DNA from: Actinomycetota bacterium
GTDB taxonomy: Bacteria; Bacillota; Desulfotomaculia; Desulfotomaculales; Desulfocucumaceae
Direction of reading: 5' to 3'
Length of the DNA stretch: 34,996 bases
Assembly (NCBI GenBank): GCA_023475565.1
Contig: JAMCVT010000062.1
Location: 1-34,996, forward strand
A model generated the notes under the pieces. That model was not told the origin of the DNA. It saw nothing but the letters and a program-made list of their open reading frames with translations, and searched no databases. Both the position numbers and the translations under genes were made by a program. Positions 13,545 to 20,566 of the stretch are shown piece after piece. How positions within the stretch are numbered: the first letter of the stretch is position 1; each line of letters opens with the position of its first letter.

Positions 13545-16184
13545 TCAGCTTATGGAGCCGCACTTCAGAGGGTCCTCGGTCCGGGAGCGGGCCCCGGCTA
13601 CTTTTCGCCACTCCTCCTCGCTCAGGGGAAGGTCGAAGCTGCGCAGCTGCGCCAGGTCAAAACCGTGCTTGGAGGCCAGCTGCCTTAAGTAGATCATGTT
13701 GTCCAGGGAGAGGTATGCCCCCAGGCTCATGTCTGTATAGTGGTGCTCCAGGGCCAGCATCATGGTTTCCGCCATGCAGGCGTAAGCCAGGCCGGGCTCA
13801 AAGCCGAAGTCCCAGCCCAGGGAAGGGCGGCCCGGAACAGCCACCACCCCACCGTCGATAACCAGAACATCAGGCCTTATTTGCTTCAGGGAAGGGCGGA
13901 CATTTGAGGGCTTGGATATGTCGCATATAATAGCCCCCGGAGCCACCCACAGGGGGTTTATCAGGTCATCCACGCTGCTGGTGGCCGTTACTATCACCTG
14001 GGCCTCGGGCAGAGCCTGGCTCAGCTCGGTGGTGATCAGCAGATAGTCCTCTTTTTCAAGCTCCTCTTCCACAGGCAGCCAGTCCTCGGTGGCGGCGCCG
14101 GTAGGAGGGAGGTTCATTTGCATAAGCCGGGCTCCCAGGCTGGAGGGAGATGGCGTCCAGCCTCCGGCGGCCTGTTTGGCCAGGTGCAGGCAGATATCGG
14201 CTCCCACCCGCCGGAGCCGGCGGGTGCTGGCCTGGGGATGGCGGGAATTGCCCACCAGTATAATGCGCTGCATCTCTTCAGACAGCATTATGGCCAGGGT
14301 TCGCCCGATGGAGCCGGTGGCCCCGATAATGGCAGCGGAGCACTGTCCCAGGTTCATGGAGAATCTATTTGCAGCCAGCTTGACGGCCTCCACCCCGGAT
14401 ACCACGGTGTAGCTGTTTCCGGTGGTGAGAGGCAGGAATTTCCCCTGGAGAAGGGTGCCGCTGCGGGAAACCACCGACGTGTAGGCCCCCAGGCCCACCA
14501 GACGGGCTCCCCGGCGGAGGGCAAGCTCCAGGGCTTTTTCCAGTTCACCTATGATAACCTTGGTATCAAGCTCCATCATCTCCCTGGCGGTGTGGGGCAG
14601 GGTGATGAATTCCCCGTATGCCCGGTGGCCTGTCTTTGATACAACAGTGGTTCTCCCTATTACAAAGGGCTCCAGTATGAGACTGCCGATATCTGCCAGC
14701 TTCTGCAGCTTATCTTCCGGCAGTGCCTTGAGGCTGGGATCGAACTGGTGAAAATTATAAAGGTCCAGCGGGTGGATAAGGAAGGCGAAGCGCCCCTCCT
14801 TCGGGTCCTCCGAGGGCTGGTAGCGTTCCCAGGGGTGTACCTCAACAGCGGTCTTCCCGGAATCTGCCTCTCCGTCCAGCTCCAGCAGGGGCCTCATTAT
14901 TTCAATGGTGTTGCCGGCATCCAGTATGGCTAAAACCTTTTCCAGTGACTTTAACGCTGAGCTGCACTCCTCCCAGGTTACGGTAAGCGGCGGCTCTATG
15001 CGGATGACCTTGTTCCCATTGAGGGTGGGGGCCACCCTAAGCCCTTCCTCGTTCAGAAGGTAGCTTGAAATAAGTGGGGTCAGGTTGCCCTGCTCGGAAA
15101 GCACGCTCAGAAAGCAGCCGGGAAAGTCCGATCTGCTCATTTCAAACTCCATACCCAGCATATAGCCCCGTCCCCGGACTGCCTTCAGCACCCGGGGGAA
15201 GCGTTTCTGCAGCGCTTCCAGGGACTCCCGCAGGAGGCGGCCGTTTTCCCTTACCTGTCTGACCAGAGCCTGGCTGTCCCCGGTCAATAGGTCCATCACT
15301 TTAAGGCCCACACGGCAGCCGGGGGTATTGGCGGCAAAGGTGGAGGAGTGCCGCTCCCCGAATTCCCTGGTGTAGGCCGAGGAAGTGGAAAGGCAGGCCC
15401 CTATGGGGTAAAGTCCTCCCCCCAGCGCCTTGGCCAGGAGAAGCAGGTCGGGGGTTATGTTTTCCTCCTCGCAGGCAAAAAGCCTGCCCGTGCGGCCCAG
15501 GCCGGTCTGAATCTCATCAAGTATAAAAAGCACCCCGTGCCGGCGGCAAAGATCCGCCGCCCCGGCAAGGTAGCCGGGCTGAGGCACCACTATGCCGCCC
15601 TCTCCCTGGATGGGCTCCAGTATTAAGGCCGCGTAATCGCAGCCGCTGTTTTCAAGCTCCTCCCGGAGGGCCTGCAGATCGTTATACGGAATGGACTTGA
15701 ATCCTTCCACCGGGGCCCCGAAGGGGGACTGGTAATACGCCCTTCCGGTAGCTGAAAGGGCGCCCAGCGTCTTGCCGTGGAAGCTGTTGTCCGCGCTCAT
15801 TATGCCCATTCTTCCGGTGGCCGAGCGGGCCATTTTGATGGCGGCCTCCACTGCCTCGGCGCCGCTGTTGGTAAAGGTAACATACTCCAGGCCGGCCGGG
15901 GCCGCCTCAACCAGCCGCCGGGCCAGCTCACCGGCGGCCTCCAGTGCCGAGGGCTGTATAAAGCTGGGCTCCCCGGTGAGACGCACCTGCTCCAGGGCCT
16001 CCCATATCTCGGGGGGGTTGTAGCCAAAGGGGAGCGCCCCGTAGGCGGCAATAAAGTCAAGGTACCGGCCGCCCCCGGAGTCGTAAAGGTAGTGGCCCTC
16101 CCCCCGGGTAAATACCTTGTCCATACGCATCTGTTCCAGCAGTTCCCCCAGGTGTGGGTTGACATACCGTGTAAATTTATGCAT
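13545..16184 (-). CDS. Class III aminotransferase fused to acyl-ACP-reductase-like domain
   Basis: Residues 1-425 form a PLP class III aminotransferase: NSGAEAVEAAIKMAR (107-120) binds cofactor phosphate, D223 in ILDEIQTG holds the pyridine nitrogen, and K252 in LLLLAKALGGG is the Schiff-base lysine. Residues 465-860 resemble cyanobacterial long-chain acyl-ACP reductase (AAR): FAFLIHPLDLYNFHQF, LGAYTSVVS, LTTGNSYTV, the Rossmann motif GATGSIGRTLA (621-631), VIDGGVV, and C803 in YACMAET, aligning with the catalytic Cys of AAR (FACFAE). Known AAR makes fatty aldehydes from acyl-ACP with NADPH; a transaminase could turn these into amines. ATG 16184 follows AAAGAGGT. The HTH regulator gene lies 104 bp upstream on the same strand. 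The substrate is inference. Confidence 0.85.
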   Translation of the reverse strand: MHKFTRYVNPHLGELLEQMRMDKVFTRGEGHYLYDSGGGRYLDFIAAYGALPFGYNPPEIWEALEQVRLTGEPSFIQPSALEAAGELARRLVEAAPAGLEYVTFTNSGAEAVEAAIKMARSATGRMGIMSADNSFHGKTLGALSATGRAYYQSPFGAPVEGFKSIPYNDLQALREELENSGCDYAALILEPIQGEGGIVVPQPGYLAGAADLCRRHGVLFILDEIQTGLGRTGRLFACEEENITPDLLLLAKALGGGLYPIGACLSTSSAYTREFGERHSSTFAANTPGCRVGLKVMDLLTGDSQALVRQVRENGRLLRESLEALQKRFPRVLKAVRGRGYMLGMEFEMSRSDFPGCFLSVLSEQGNLTPLISSYLLNEEGLRVAPTLNGNKVIRIEPPLTVTWEECSSALKSLEKVLAILDAGNTIEIMRPLLELDGEADSGKTAVEVHPWERYQPSEDPKEGRFAFLIHPLDLYNFHQFDPSLKALPEDKLQKLADIGSLILEPFVIGRTTVVSKTGHRAYGEFITLPHTAREMMELDTKVIIGELEKALELALRRGARLVGLGAYTSVVSRSGTLLQGKFLPLTTGNSYTVVSGVEAVKLAANRFSMNLGQCSAAIIGATGSIGRTLAIMLSEEMQRIILVGNSRHPQASTRRLRRVGADICLHLAKQAAGGWTPSPSSLGARLMQMNLPPTGAATEDWLPVEEELEKEDYLLITTELSQALPEAQVIVTATSSVDDLINPLWVAPGAIICDISKPSNVRPSLKQIRPDVLVIDGGVVAVPGRPSLGWDFGFEPGLAYACMAETMMLALEHHYTDMSLGAYLSLDNMIYLRQLASKHGFDLAQLRSFDLPLSEEEWRKVAGARSRTEDPLKCGSIS

Positions 16185-16288
16185 TATAAAGACCTCTTTT
16201 TTTATTATGCCTTGGTGAATAGTGGCAGTGACTGTTCAGTATATACTGCAGCACATCGCAGGACCCACTGTGACGTATATTCATCCGG

Positions 16289-16819
16289 TCAGCCGGCGTT
16301 TTTCAGCTGGACGACCAGCTGCCTGAGCTGGTCGGGGTTGACCCAGCGGTCTTCTTTAAGCGGTGATATGCCTATCTCCCAGCTTATCACCTTGGGGCCC
16401 AGTATGGCCTCCACCAGCTTGATGCGCATGTCGGAGCCTATAAAAATAACGGTGTCATAGCCCTTTACCTGGGAAATAAGGGCCATGAAGTGGTTTATCA
16501 GATCGGCTCCGTTTTTTTCCTCCACAAAGCGCCAGCGCTCCTTTTCATTCATAAGCAAAATAAAATCCACCCCGCCGGCCCGGGCCACATCGGTAAGCTC
16601 TCTGGCGTTGGCCACGGGGAAGCCGATGAGGGCCACCTGGGGCCCTTTCCGTATCTCTCCCAGACTTTCCAGGCGCGATACCAGGGTCCTGTCTACTCCG
16701 AGGCGGTCGGCCACCTCCTGCTGCGACATGCCTTCCTGCCTCAGCTTTATTATATGGTCCACCGTGCGATGAATGCGCTCGGCGCTAAGCACCTTGTCAC
16801 CTATGCGGATGAAATTCAT
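16289..16819 (-). CDS. HTH transcriptional regulator of the fusion enzyme
   Basis: ATG 16819 has AAAGGAG seven bases upstream and gives 176 residues starting MNFIRIGDKVLSAERIH. A more distal ATG at 16852 lies inside the operator and is unlikely. Residues 20-55 hold a helix-turn-helix, EGMSQQEVADRLGVDRTLVS. The remaining 120 residues have alternating beta-alpha segments (QVALIGFPVANAREL, DTVIFIGSDMRIK, ISWEIGISPL), like a small ligand-binding Rossmannoid domain. The family is not named with certainty. It lies directly upstream of the aminotransferase-reductase fusion, so it probably controls it, and a perfect palindrome sits in its own promoter region. Confidence 0.8.
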   Translation of the reverse strand: MNFIRIGDKVLSAERIHRTVDHIIKLRQEGMSQQEVADRLGVDRTLVSRLESLGEIRKGPQVALIGFPVANARELTDVARAGGVDFILLMNEKERWRFVEEKNGADLINHFMALISQVKGYDTVIFIGSDMRIKLVEAILGPKVISWEIGISPLKEDRWVNPDQLRQLVVQLKNAG

Positions 16820-16834
16820 AACACTCTCCTTTGT

Positions 16835-16884
16835 GCACAAATTTGTGCTCATGGATATTTTACCATAACCGGCTGCAAATACAA
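16835..16884 (-). promoter_or_regulatory. Regulator promoter with palindromic operator
   Basis: On the minus strand, TTGTAT (16884-16879), a 16-bp spacer and TAAAAT (16862-16857) with an extended TGG. GCACAAATTTGTGC (16835-16848) is a perfect 14-bp palindrome just after the start site and before the ribosome site. This is where a repressor would block its own gene. Confidence 0.75.
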
Positions 16885-16889
16885 GGACC

Positions 16890-17165
16890 GGACGTAATGG
16901 AGGCAGGAGGCCATAGGTTGGAGGTATGAAATAATTCTTTAGCCGGCCGCAATGAGCCCATGTTCTGCAAAAATGGCAGTAACCTTTCTGGAATCCACCG
17001 CCCGCAGAGCGGCTATTCTATTGATATTCATATTATTAACAGAATCGGCCAAAAAAATATTTTTCTTTCACCCGGCGGCCAGGCATTTTTAAAATAACCG
17101 GCATCATTCCAAGGCAGTACAGCAATTCAGTGCAGGACCGCCATCCGAACCGTTTAAAAGATGAG
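16890..17165. other. Gene-poor stretch
   Basis: No convincing gene. A 45-codon plus-strand frame starts at ATG 16960, and a 30-codon minus-strand frame opens with ATG and reads MNINRIAALRAVDSRKV. Neither has a good ribosome site. It separates the RNA gene terminator from the regulator promoter. Confidence 0.4.
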
Positions 17166-17170
17166 CAGAA

Positions 17171-17204
17171 ATGAATAAAGCAACCCTTTTAGGGTTGCTT
17201 TTAA
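17171..17204 (-). terminator. Terminator of the large RNA
   Basis: On the minus strand, AAGCAACCCT pairs with AGGGTTGCTT across a three- to four-base loop, followed by TATTCATTTC. The stem is ten pairs. Confidence 0.8.
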
Positions 17205-17761
17205 AATTTTCAGTGAAAGCATACCAGGTAAATGTTGCGGCTTAAGGTCCGGTAGGATTTCCCAGAAGGCTACCCGTCGTTGCCGCACGGGCGGTTTCCC
17301 TTTAAAACCTCTCCGGGCGCTAAGCCCGGGACCGGATTGCCACTGAGTCCGCACTGCAATCCCCGGTCTGCCCCATCCTGATGATGGACAGCCTAGAAGT
17401 TTTCCTTGACGGCGGCCCCTCTTGCTAGCCTCTATTGCAGTCTACGGTTTCAGGATATTATCCATCCCCCGCAGCCACTTCAAGGCGGGCTACACTGCAC
17501 GCAGCGTCTACCACATGCAGGTTCACACCCCGGGCGTAAGCTTTTGTTGTTCACCTGCGCTCCGGGTCTCCACGGAAACAGGGACATCATACATGCCTTT
17601 GTATTTAGCCCTGGATCCTTAACTCCCAGCACCAGCCCCCGATGGCGTCGAAAGCCAGCACCAGGAACTTCATCGATGTGCCCTTGGCGGATTTTTAGCC
17701 CCGCCTTCGTAAGAGGTTATCCGACTAGGATACTGCTTCACTGATTGTTTAATTATTTAGT
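17171..17761 (-). ncRNA. ole: Large structured RNA, probable OLE RNA
   Basis: About 590 bases on the minus strand lie between a strong promoter and an intrinsic terminator with no plausible protein. Self-complementary blocks are dense: GACCGG...ATTGC with GCAATCCGGTC, CCCGGGCTTAGCGCCCGG, and GGCGGGGCTAAAAATCCGCC. CTGGTGCTGG occurs twice near 17625 and 17667. Length, promoter-to-terminator layout and an anaerobic clostridial setting fit OLE (ornate large extremophilic) RNA, a ~600-nt RNA found with OapA at membranes. RNase P, tmRNA, SRP and group II intron landmarks were looked for and not found. oapA is not in the window. The OLE name rests on size and partial recall of conserved segments. 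Confidence 0.65.
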
Positions 17762-17767
17762 AAAGTA

Positions 17768-17796
17768 ATTTTATCATGGTTCATTATGGTTGTAAA
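17768..17796 (-). promoter_or_regulatory. Promoter of the large RNA
   Basis: On the minus strand, TTTACA (17796-17791), a 17-bp spacer and TAAAAT (17773-17768), with an extended TGA just before. The start site is expected near 17761. Confidence 0.75.
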
Positions 17797-17814
17797 AGCC
17801 GGTTTATTATCAAT

Positions 17815-17964
17815 TCAGGCCGAATTTCGGGACATCAGGGGCGCTGCGAGGTAATCCGCATAGAATTGGCCTATTTCTTGCAATGACATGGGACCTTCTT
17901 CGGAATACCAGCGCCCTATCCTATAAGTATGCTTATACTGGAATTCTATGCCGTCGGAATTCAG
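17815..17964 (-). pseudogene. Protein C-terminal fragment, function unknown
   Basis: An open minus-strand frame ends at 17815 and has protein-like composition: IEFQYKHTYRIGRWYSEEG then PMSLQEIGQFYADYLAAP. It lacks a start codon upstream, where the repeat element at 17945-18120 begins. It could be a gene cut by that element. A 24-residue peptide from ATG 17889 with GAAGAAGG upstream is the only translatable part. No family is recognised. Confidence 0.4.
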
Positions 17965-18109
17965 AATTCAGAATCCAGGAGACAGAATGGTTTGGGTATT
18001 TCTTATATGTTGTATAAGGGTAGAGAATCCCCATCTGAAGCCCCGATGTTCAGCTAAAGCTGAACAAGTCTCCCGTCTCCCGTCTCCCGTCTCCCGTCTC
18101 CCGTCTCCC
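17951..18109. repeat. MITE-like repeat with (GTCTCCC)6 end
   Basis: The left part GGAATTCAGAATTCAGAAT followed by CCAGGAGACAGAATGG is similar to 29079-29111. The right part is six perfect tandem copies of GTCTCCC (18068-18109), complementary to GGAGAC of the left part. AGCT-centred TTCAGCTAAAGCTGAA lies inside at 18049-18064. A short non-coding mobile repeat is likely. Confidence 0.6.
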
Positions 18110-18136
18110 GACCAGAGGTACTACCCTTGAGCTTTT

Positions 18137-19288
18137 TTACTCACCTACAGCCGGGGCCGGGGACCTTTTACGCCAGTTGTACAGGGCCAGGGATACGGTG
18201 CCCATGGCCAGGGCAATCACGGCTATGCTTATGATGGTCCCCACAATAGGGATGTTGGCCAGCAGTATCAGCCCCGCCAGGCCTATCATGAAGGGTACTA
18301 TGCCGGGCACCTTGTTTTCCCAGCCGAAGCGCCTGGACAGAAATCTTCCGGCGGCGTCGCCGGCAATTATCTTCCCGGCGTAAAGCAGTGCGGCGTAAGC
18401 AAACATAAGGGCCAGTGAGACCGGGATGCCCACAACGGTTATCAGCAGCAGCAGCGCGGCCAGGGGAGTTGTCAGCAGTGCCAGCACACCCCAGCCCAGA
18501 CTGGCCCAGGGAGATCCGGCTATGGTCTGACTGAGAGTGCTCCACACGGGCGGGAATAGAAGGGTGAAAATTCCCCATACCAGTACCCCGGAGGCAAACC
18601 AGGCCAACTGGGCCAGCCAGTTGATGCCCTCCCGGTGCTGAGGCCGCTCTTTAGTCAGGATCTGATTCCAGTCGGCGGCGCCTCCTATGTCTGCCCCGGG
18701 GTCAATCTCGGCCGGGCTTCTTGACCCGTAGGAAAGGCTGCCGGCAATGGCCCCCTCAGGACCGACCTTTAAACTTCCCACCGAAGGTATTTTGACGTTT
18801 CCCCCCACCGGGCTGTTCAAAAATATATTTTCCCCCGCTCCCAGCAGGTGGCGCCCTATTTTGCCGGATACAGTCATGCCGCCCATGGCGGCCACCATGT
18901 CCCGGTTTATCCGGGAGCCTGCCAGTATCTGAATTTCAGAGGCTGCCGCAGTGAGGCTCCCGGCTGTTTGTCCGCCGACGGTCAGGCTGGATGCCGCCAC
19001 CCGGGCGTCGCCGTTTATGGCGCCGTTAATGCGTATAACGTTGCCGGCGGCCAGCAGGTCACCGTCTATCTTCCCGTTCACCGTGACGGTCTGCCCGGCT
19101 GCAAAAACATCCCCGTCCACATCGGCATTGATTACTATACTGTTACCGGTTACAAACACCGGCCCTTCCACTTTTCCCTCCGGAAGGGTGACGGCGTCTC
19201 CTTTATAAAACTCCATTGCCCCGGCCGGGACGGCCAGGCACAGTAACGACAGCAGGGCCACCAAAATAATTAATAGCTTTTTAGGCAT
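18137..19288 (-). CDS. Signal-peptide bactofilin-like membrane protein
   Basis: Residues 1-24 are a cleavable signal (KLLIILVALLSLLCLAVPAGA). Residues 30-200 form a right-handed beta-helix of the polymer-forming/bactofilin kind, with repeats such as DVDGDVFAAGQTVTVNGKIDGD and LLAAGNVIRINGAINGDARV. From about 225 there are four or five membrane helices ending in a basic tail (YNWRKRSPAP). So the beta-helix is outside the membrane. Many Firmicute anti-sigma operons carry such a protein, possibly an envelope scaffold or sensor. It overlaps the anti-sigma gene by eight bases, forming the third gene of a sigma, anti-sigma, effector operon. Confidence 0.8.
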   Translation of the reverse strand: MPKKLLIILVALLSLLCLAVPAGAMEFYKGDAVTLPEGKVEGPVFVTGNSIVINADVDGDVFAAGQTVTVNGKIDGDLLAAGNVIRINGAINGDARVAASSLTVGGQTAGSLTAAASEIQILAGSRINRDMVAAMGGMTVSGKIGRHLLGAGENIFLNSPVGGNVKIPSVGSLKVGPEGAIAGSLSYGSRSPAEIDPGADIGGAADWNQILTKERPQHREGINWLAQLAWFASGVLVWGIFTLLFPPVWSTLSQTIAGSPWASLGWGVLALLTTPLAALLLLITVVGIPVSLALMFAYAALLYAGKIIAGDAAGRFLSRRFGWENKVPGIVPFMIGLAGLILLANIPIVGTIISIAVIALAMGTVSLALYNWRKRSPAPAVGE

Positions 19289-19796
19289 GGGCGTGTCCTC
19301 CTTTGCGTATTTTAAATTTAATCCAGGTCAGGCAAAAAACCATTACCACCAGGGCCGGCAGCGCCAGCTCACCATTCAGGGAGGCCCCGGCCGCCTGCCT
19401 TAAAAGGCCGGCCATCAACAAAACTGTTTCTGAAATAAGGGTGCCTCCGGCCAGCAGTTTGATGAACGACAGCACATTTTCCAGCAGGTTCCACAGCCCT
19501 GCCGCCGACGCTATAAAAATCCCTGTCAAAACCGCCGCCGGTATTAGCATAAAAAGCCACCTGGTCTCTGTTTCATTTTGAGAGTTCAGCCTGTGCCCGA
19601 TAAATGCCGCCAGGTTCGGAGGAAGCGGGATTCCGGCCAGGGACGCCCCTATAAGATCGGCCTCTCTCCGCAGGCCGGCCACTAGGCGCGTGCAGTCCCG
19701 GCACCCGTCCAGGTGTCCTTTCATTTCTTCCTTTCTTGCCGGTGGAAGCTCGCTGTCCAGGAACAGGTTCCATTCAAAATCTCCGGGGCAATTCAT
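19281..19796 (-). CDS. Zinc-finger anti-sigma factor, membrane-bound
   Basis: ATG 19796 comes one base after the sigma gene stop, eleven bases from AAAGGAGG, giving 171 residues. An in-frame GTG at 19808 overlaps that ribosome site. His28, Cys32 and Cys35 in GHLDGCRDC form the ZAS (zinc-binding anti-sigma) motif H-x3-C-x2-C near the N-terminus, which clamps an ECF sigma factor. Membrane helices lie at about 80-100, 115-135 and 145-162, with a basic, His-containing tail (KFKIRKGGHAHA). Translational coupling with the sigma gene supports a cognate pair. The signal that releases the sigma factor is unknown. Confidence 0.9.
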   Translation of the reverse strand: MNCPGDFEWNLFLDSELPPARKEEMKGHLDGCRDCTRLVAGLRREADLIGASLAGIPLPPNLAAFIGHRLNSQNETETRWLFMLIPAAVLTGIFIASAAGLWNLLENVLSFIKLLAGGTLISETVLLMAGLLRQAAGASLNGELALPALVVMVFCLTWIKFKIRKGGHAHA

Positions 19797-19797
19797 A

Positions 19798-20346
19798 CTA
19801 TAAGGCACCTCCTTTGTCTCCGGTAAGATCTTTCCTCAGTTTTCCCCGGGCTCTGTGCAGCCTGGTGCCCACCGTGGCCTCGGGTATGTCCAGCACTTCG
19901 CTTATCTCCCCGTAGCTCATCTGCTGGTAGTAGCGCAGAAATACTATGGCCCTGTCCTGGTCCGGCAGGCGGGCCACAGCCTGCCGGACCCCGCTCTGCT
20001 CATCGGCCTCCAGCGCCGCCTGCTCGGGGGTTGGCTCCGGGCTCCGGCTAATCCTGGTGTATATTTTGGGCAGGAGCCTTAAGAAGGAGCTCTTTTTCCG
20101 CAGTATATCCTGGCAGTGATTATAGGAGACCCTCATCAGCCAGGCTCGGAAATGCTCTTCCGGGATAATACCGGGGTTGGCATAAATCTTTACAAAGATG
20201 TCGGCGGCGGCATCCCGGGCCTCTTCCTCGGAGCGAAGGAGATACAGAGCCAGCCTGTATATATCCGGGCTGTGCTTGTTGATTAAATCAGCTGCCGCCT
20301 TCCGGTCCTGAGCAGGGGGCACTGCCTGCGGGACGCTTTTTTCCAC
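19798..20346 (-). CDS. ECF-type RNA polymerase sigma factor
   Basis: The 182-residue protein has region 2 at about 20-90 (DIYRLALYLLRSEEEARDA then AFRAW-like HFRAWLMRVSYNHCQDILRK) and region 4 at about 120-170, with YYQQMSYGEISEVLDIPEA and VGTRLHRARGKLRKDL as the HTH. These are ordinary for SigW/RpoE-like sigma factors. The start is GTG 20346 with AGAGGGTG before it. A TATAAT at 20374-20379 on the minus strand is a likely -10 and I see no clear ECF-type autoregulatory -35. The next gene encodes its anti-sigma factor. Confidence 0.9.
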   Translation of the reverse strand: MEKSVPQAVPPAQDRKAAADLINKHSPDIYRLALYLLRSEEEARDAAADIFVKIYANPGIIPEEHFRAWLMRVSYNHCQDILRKKSSFLRLLPKIYTRISRSPEPTPEQAALEADEQSGVRQAVARLPDQDRAIVFLRYYQQMSYGEISEVLDIPEATVGTRLHRARGKLRKDLTGDKGGAL

Positions 20347-20566
20347 TTTTTCACCCTCTTGTTCGACGCTCTCATTATATAAACGAATAAGCCGCTGCTA
20401 ATCTTCCCCCGATAGAATATTTTTTTAATTGTTAAGAATATGTTTAAGAAAGAGGTAAAACAACCGGTAATTAACATGCAAATATTAGAGGATTTTCGCC
20501 TTGTGTGCCGAAATTAACATTTTTATAGCTTTGGTCATATGCCTTTATAATTAATTTCCGGAAGAA

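Noticed and set aside
13545-16184. Two separate genes or a sequencing-joined artefact
   Set aside because: The frame is continuous through the 425-465 linker with no internal start and ribosome site that would fit a separate reductase, so a single fusion is preferred.
16953-17099. Small frames of 30 and 45 codons
   Set aside because: Neither has a convincing ribosome site or recognisable product.
17154-17744. Protein-coding reading frames over the large RNA
   Set aside because: The frames on both strands are short and uncorrelated with codon use. Paired arms, a promoter and a terminator explain the segment as RNA.
17171-17761. RNase P RNA, tmRNA, SRP RNA or group II intron
   Set aside because: Landmark sequences such as GAGGAAAGTCC, a tRNA-like CCA end, GGTGCTG..GGAAGCA-type SRP tips and a domain V hairpin were not seen in the right arrangement.
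18068-18109. CRISPR array
   Set aside because: The units are perfect 7-bp tandem repeats with no spacers, so this is a microsatellite.
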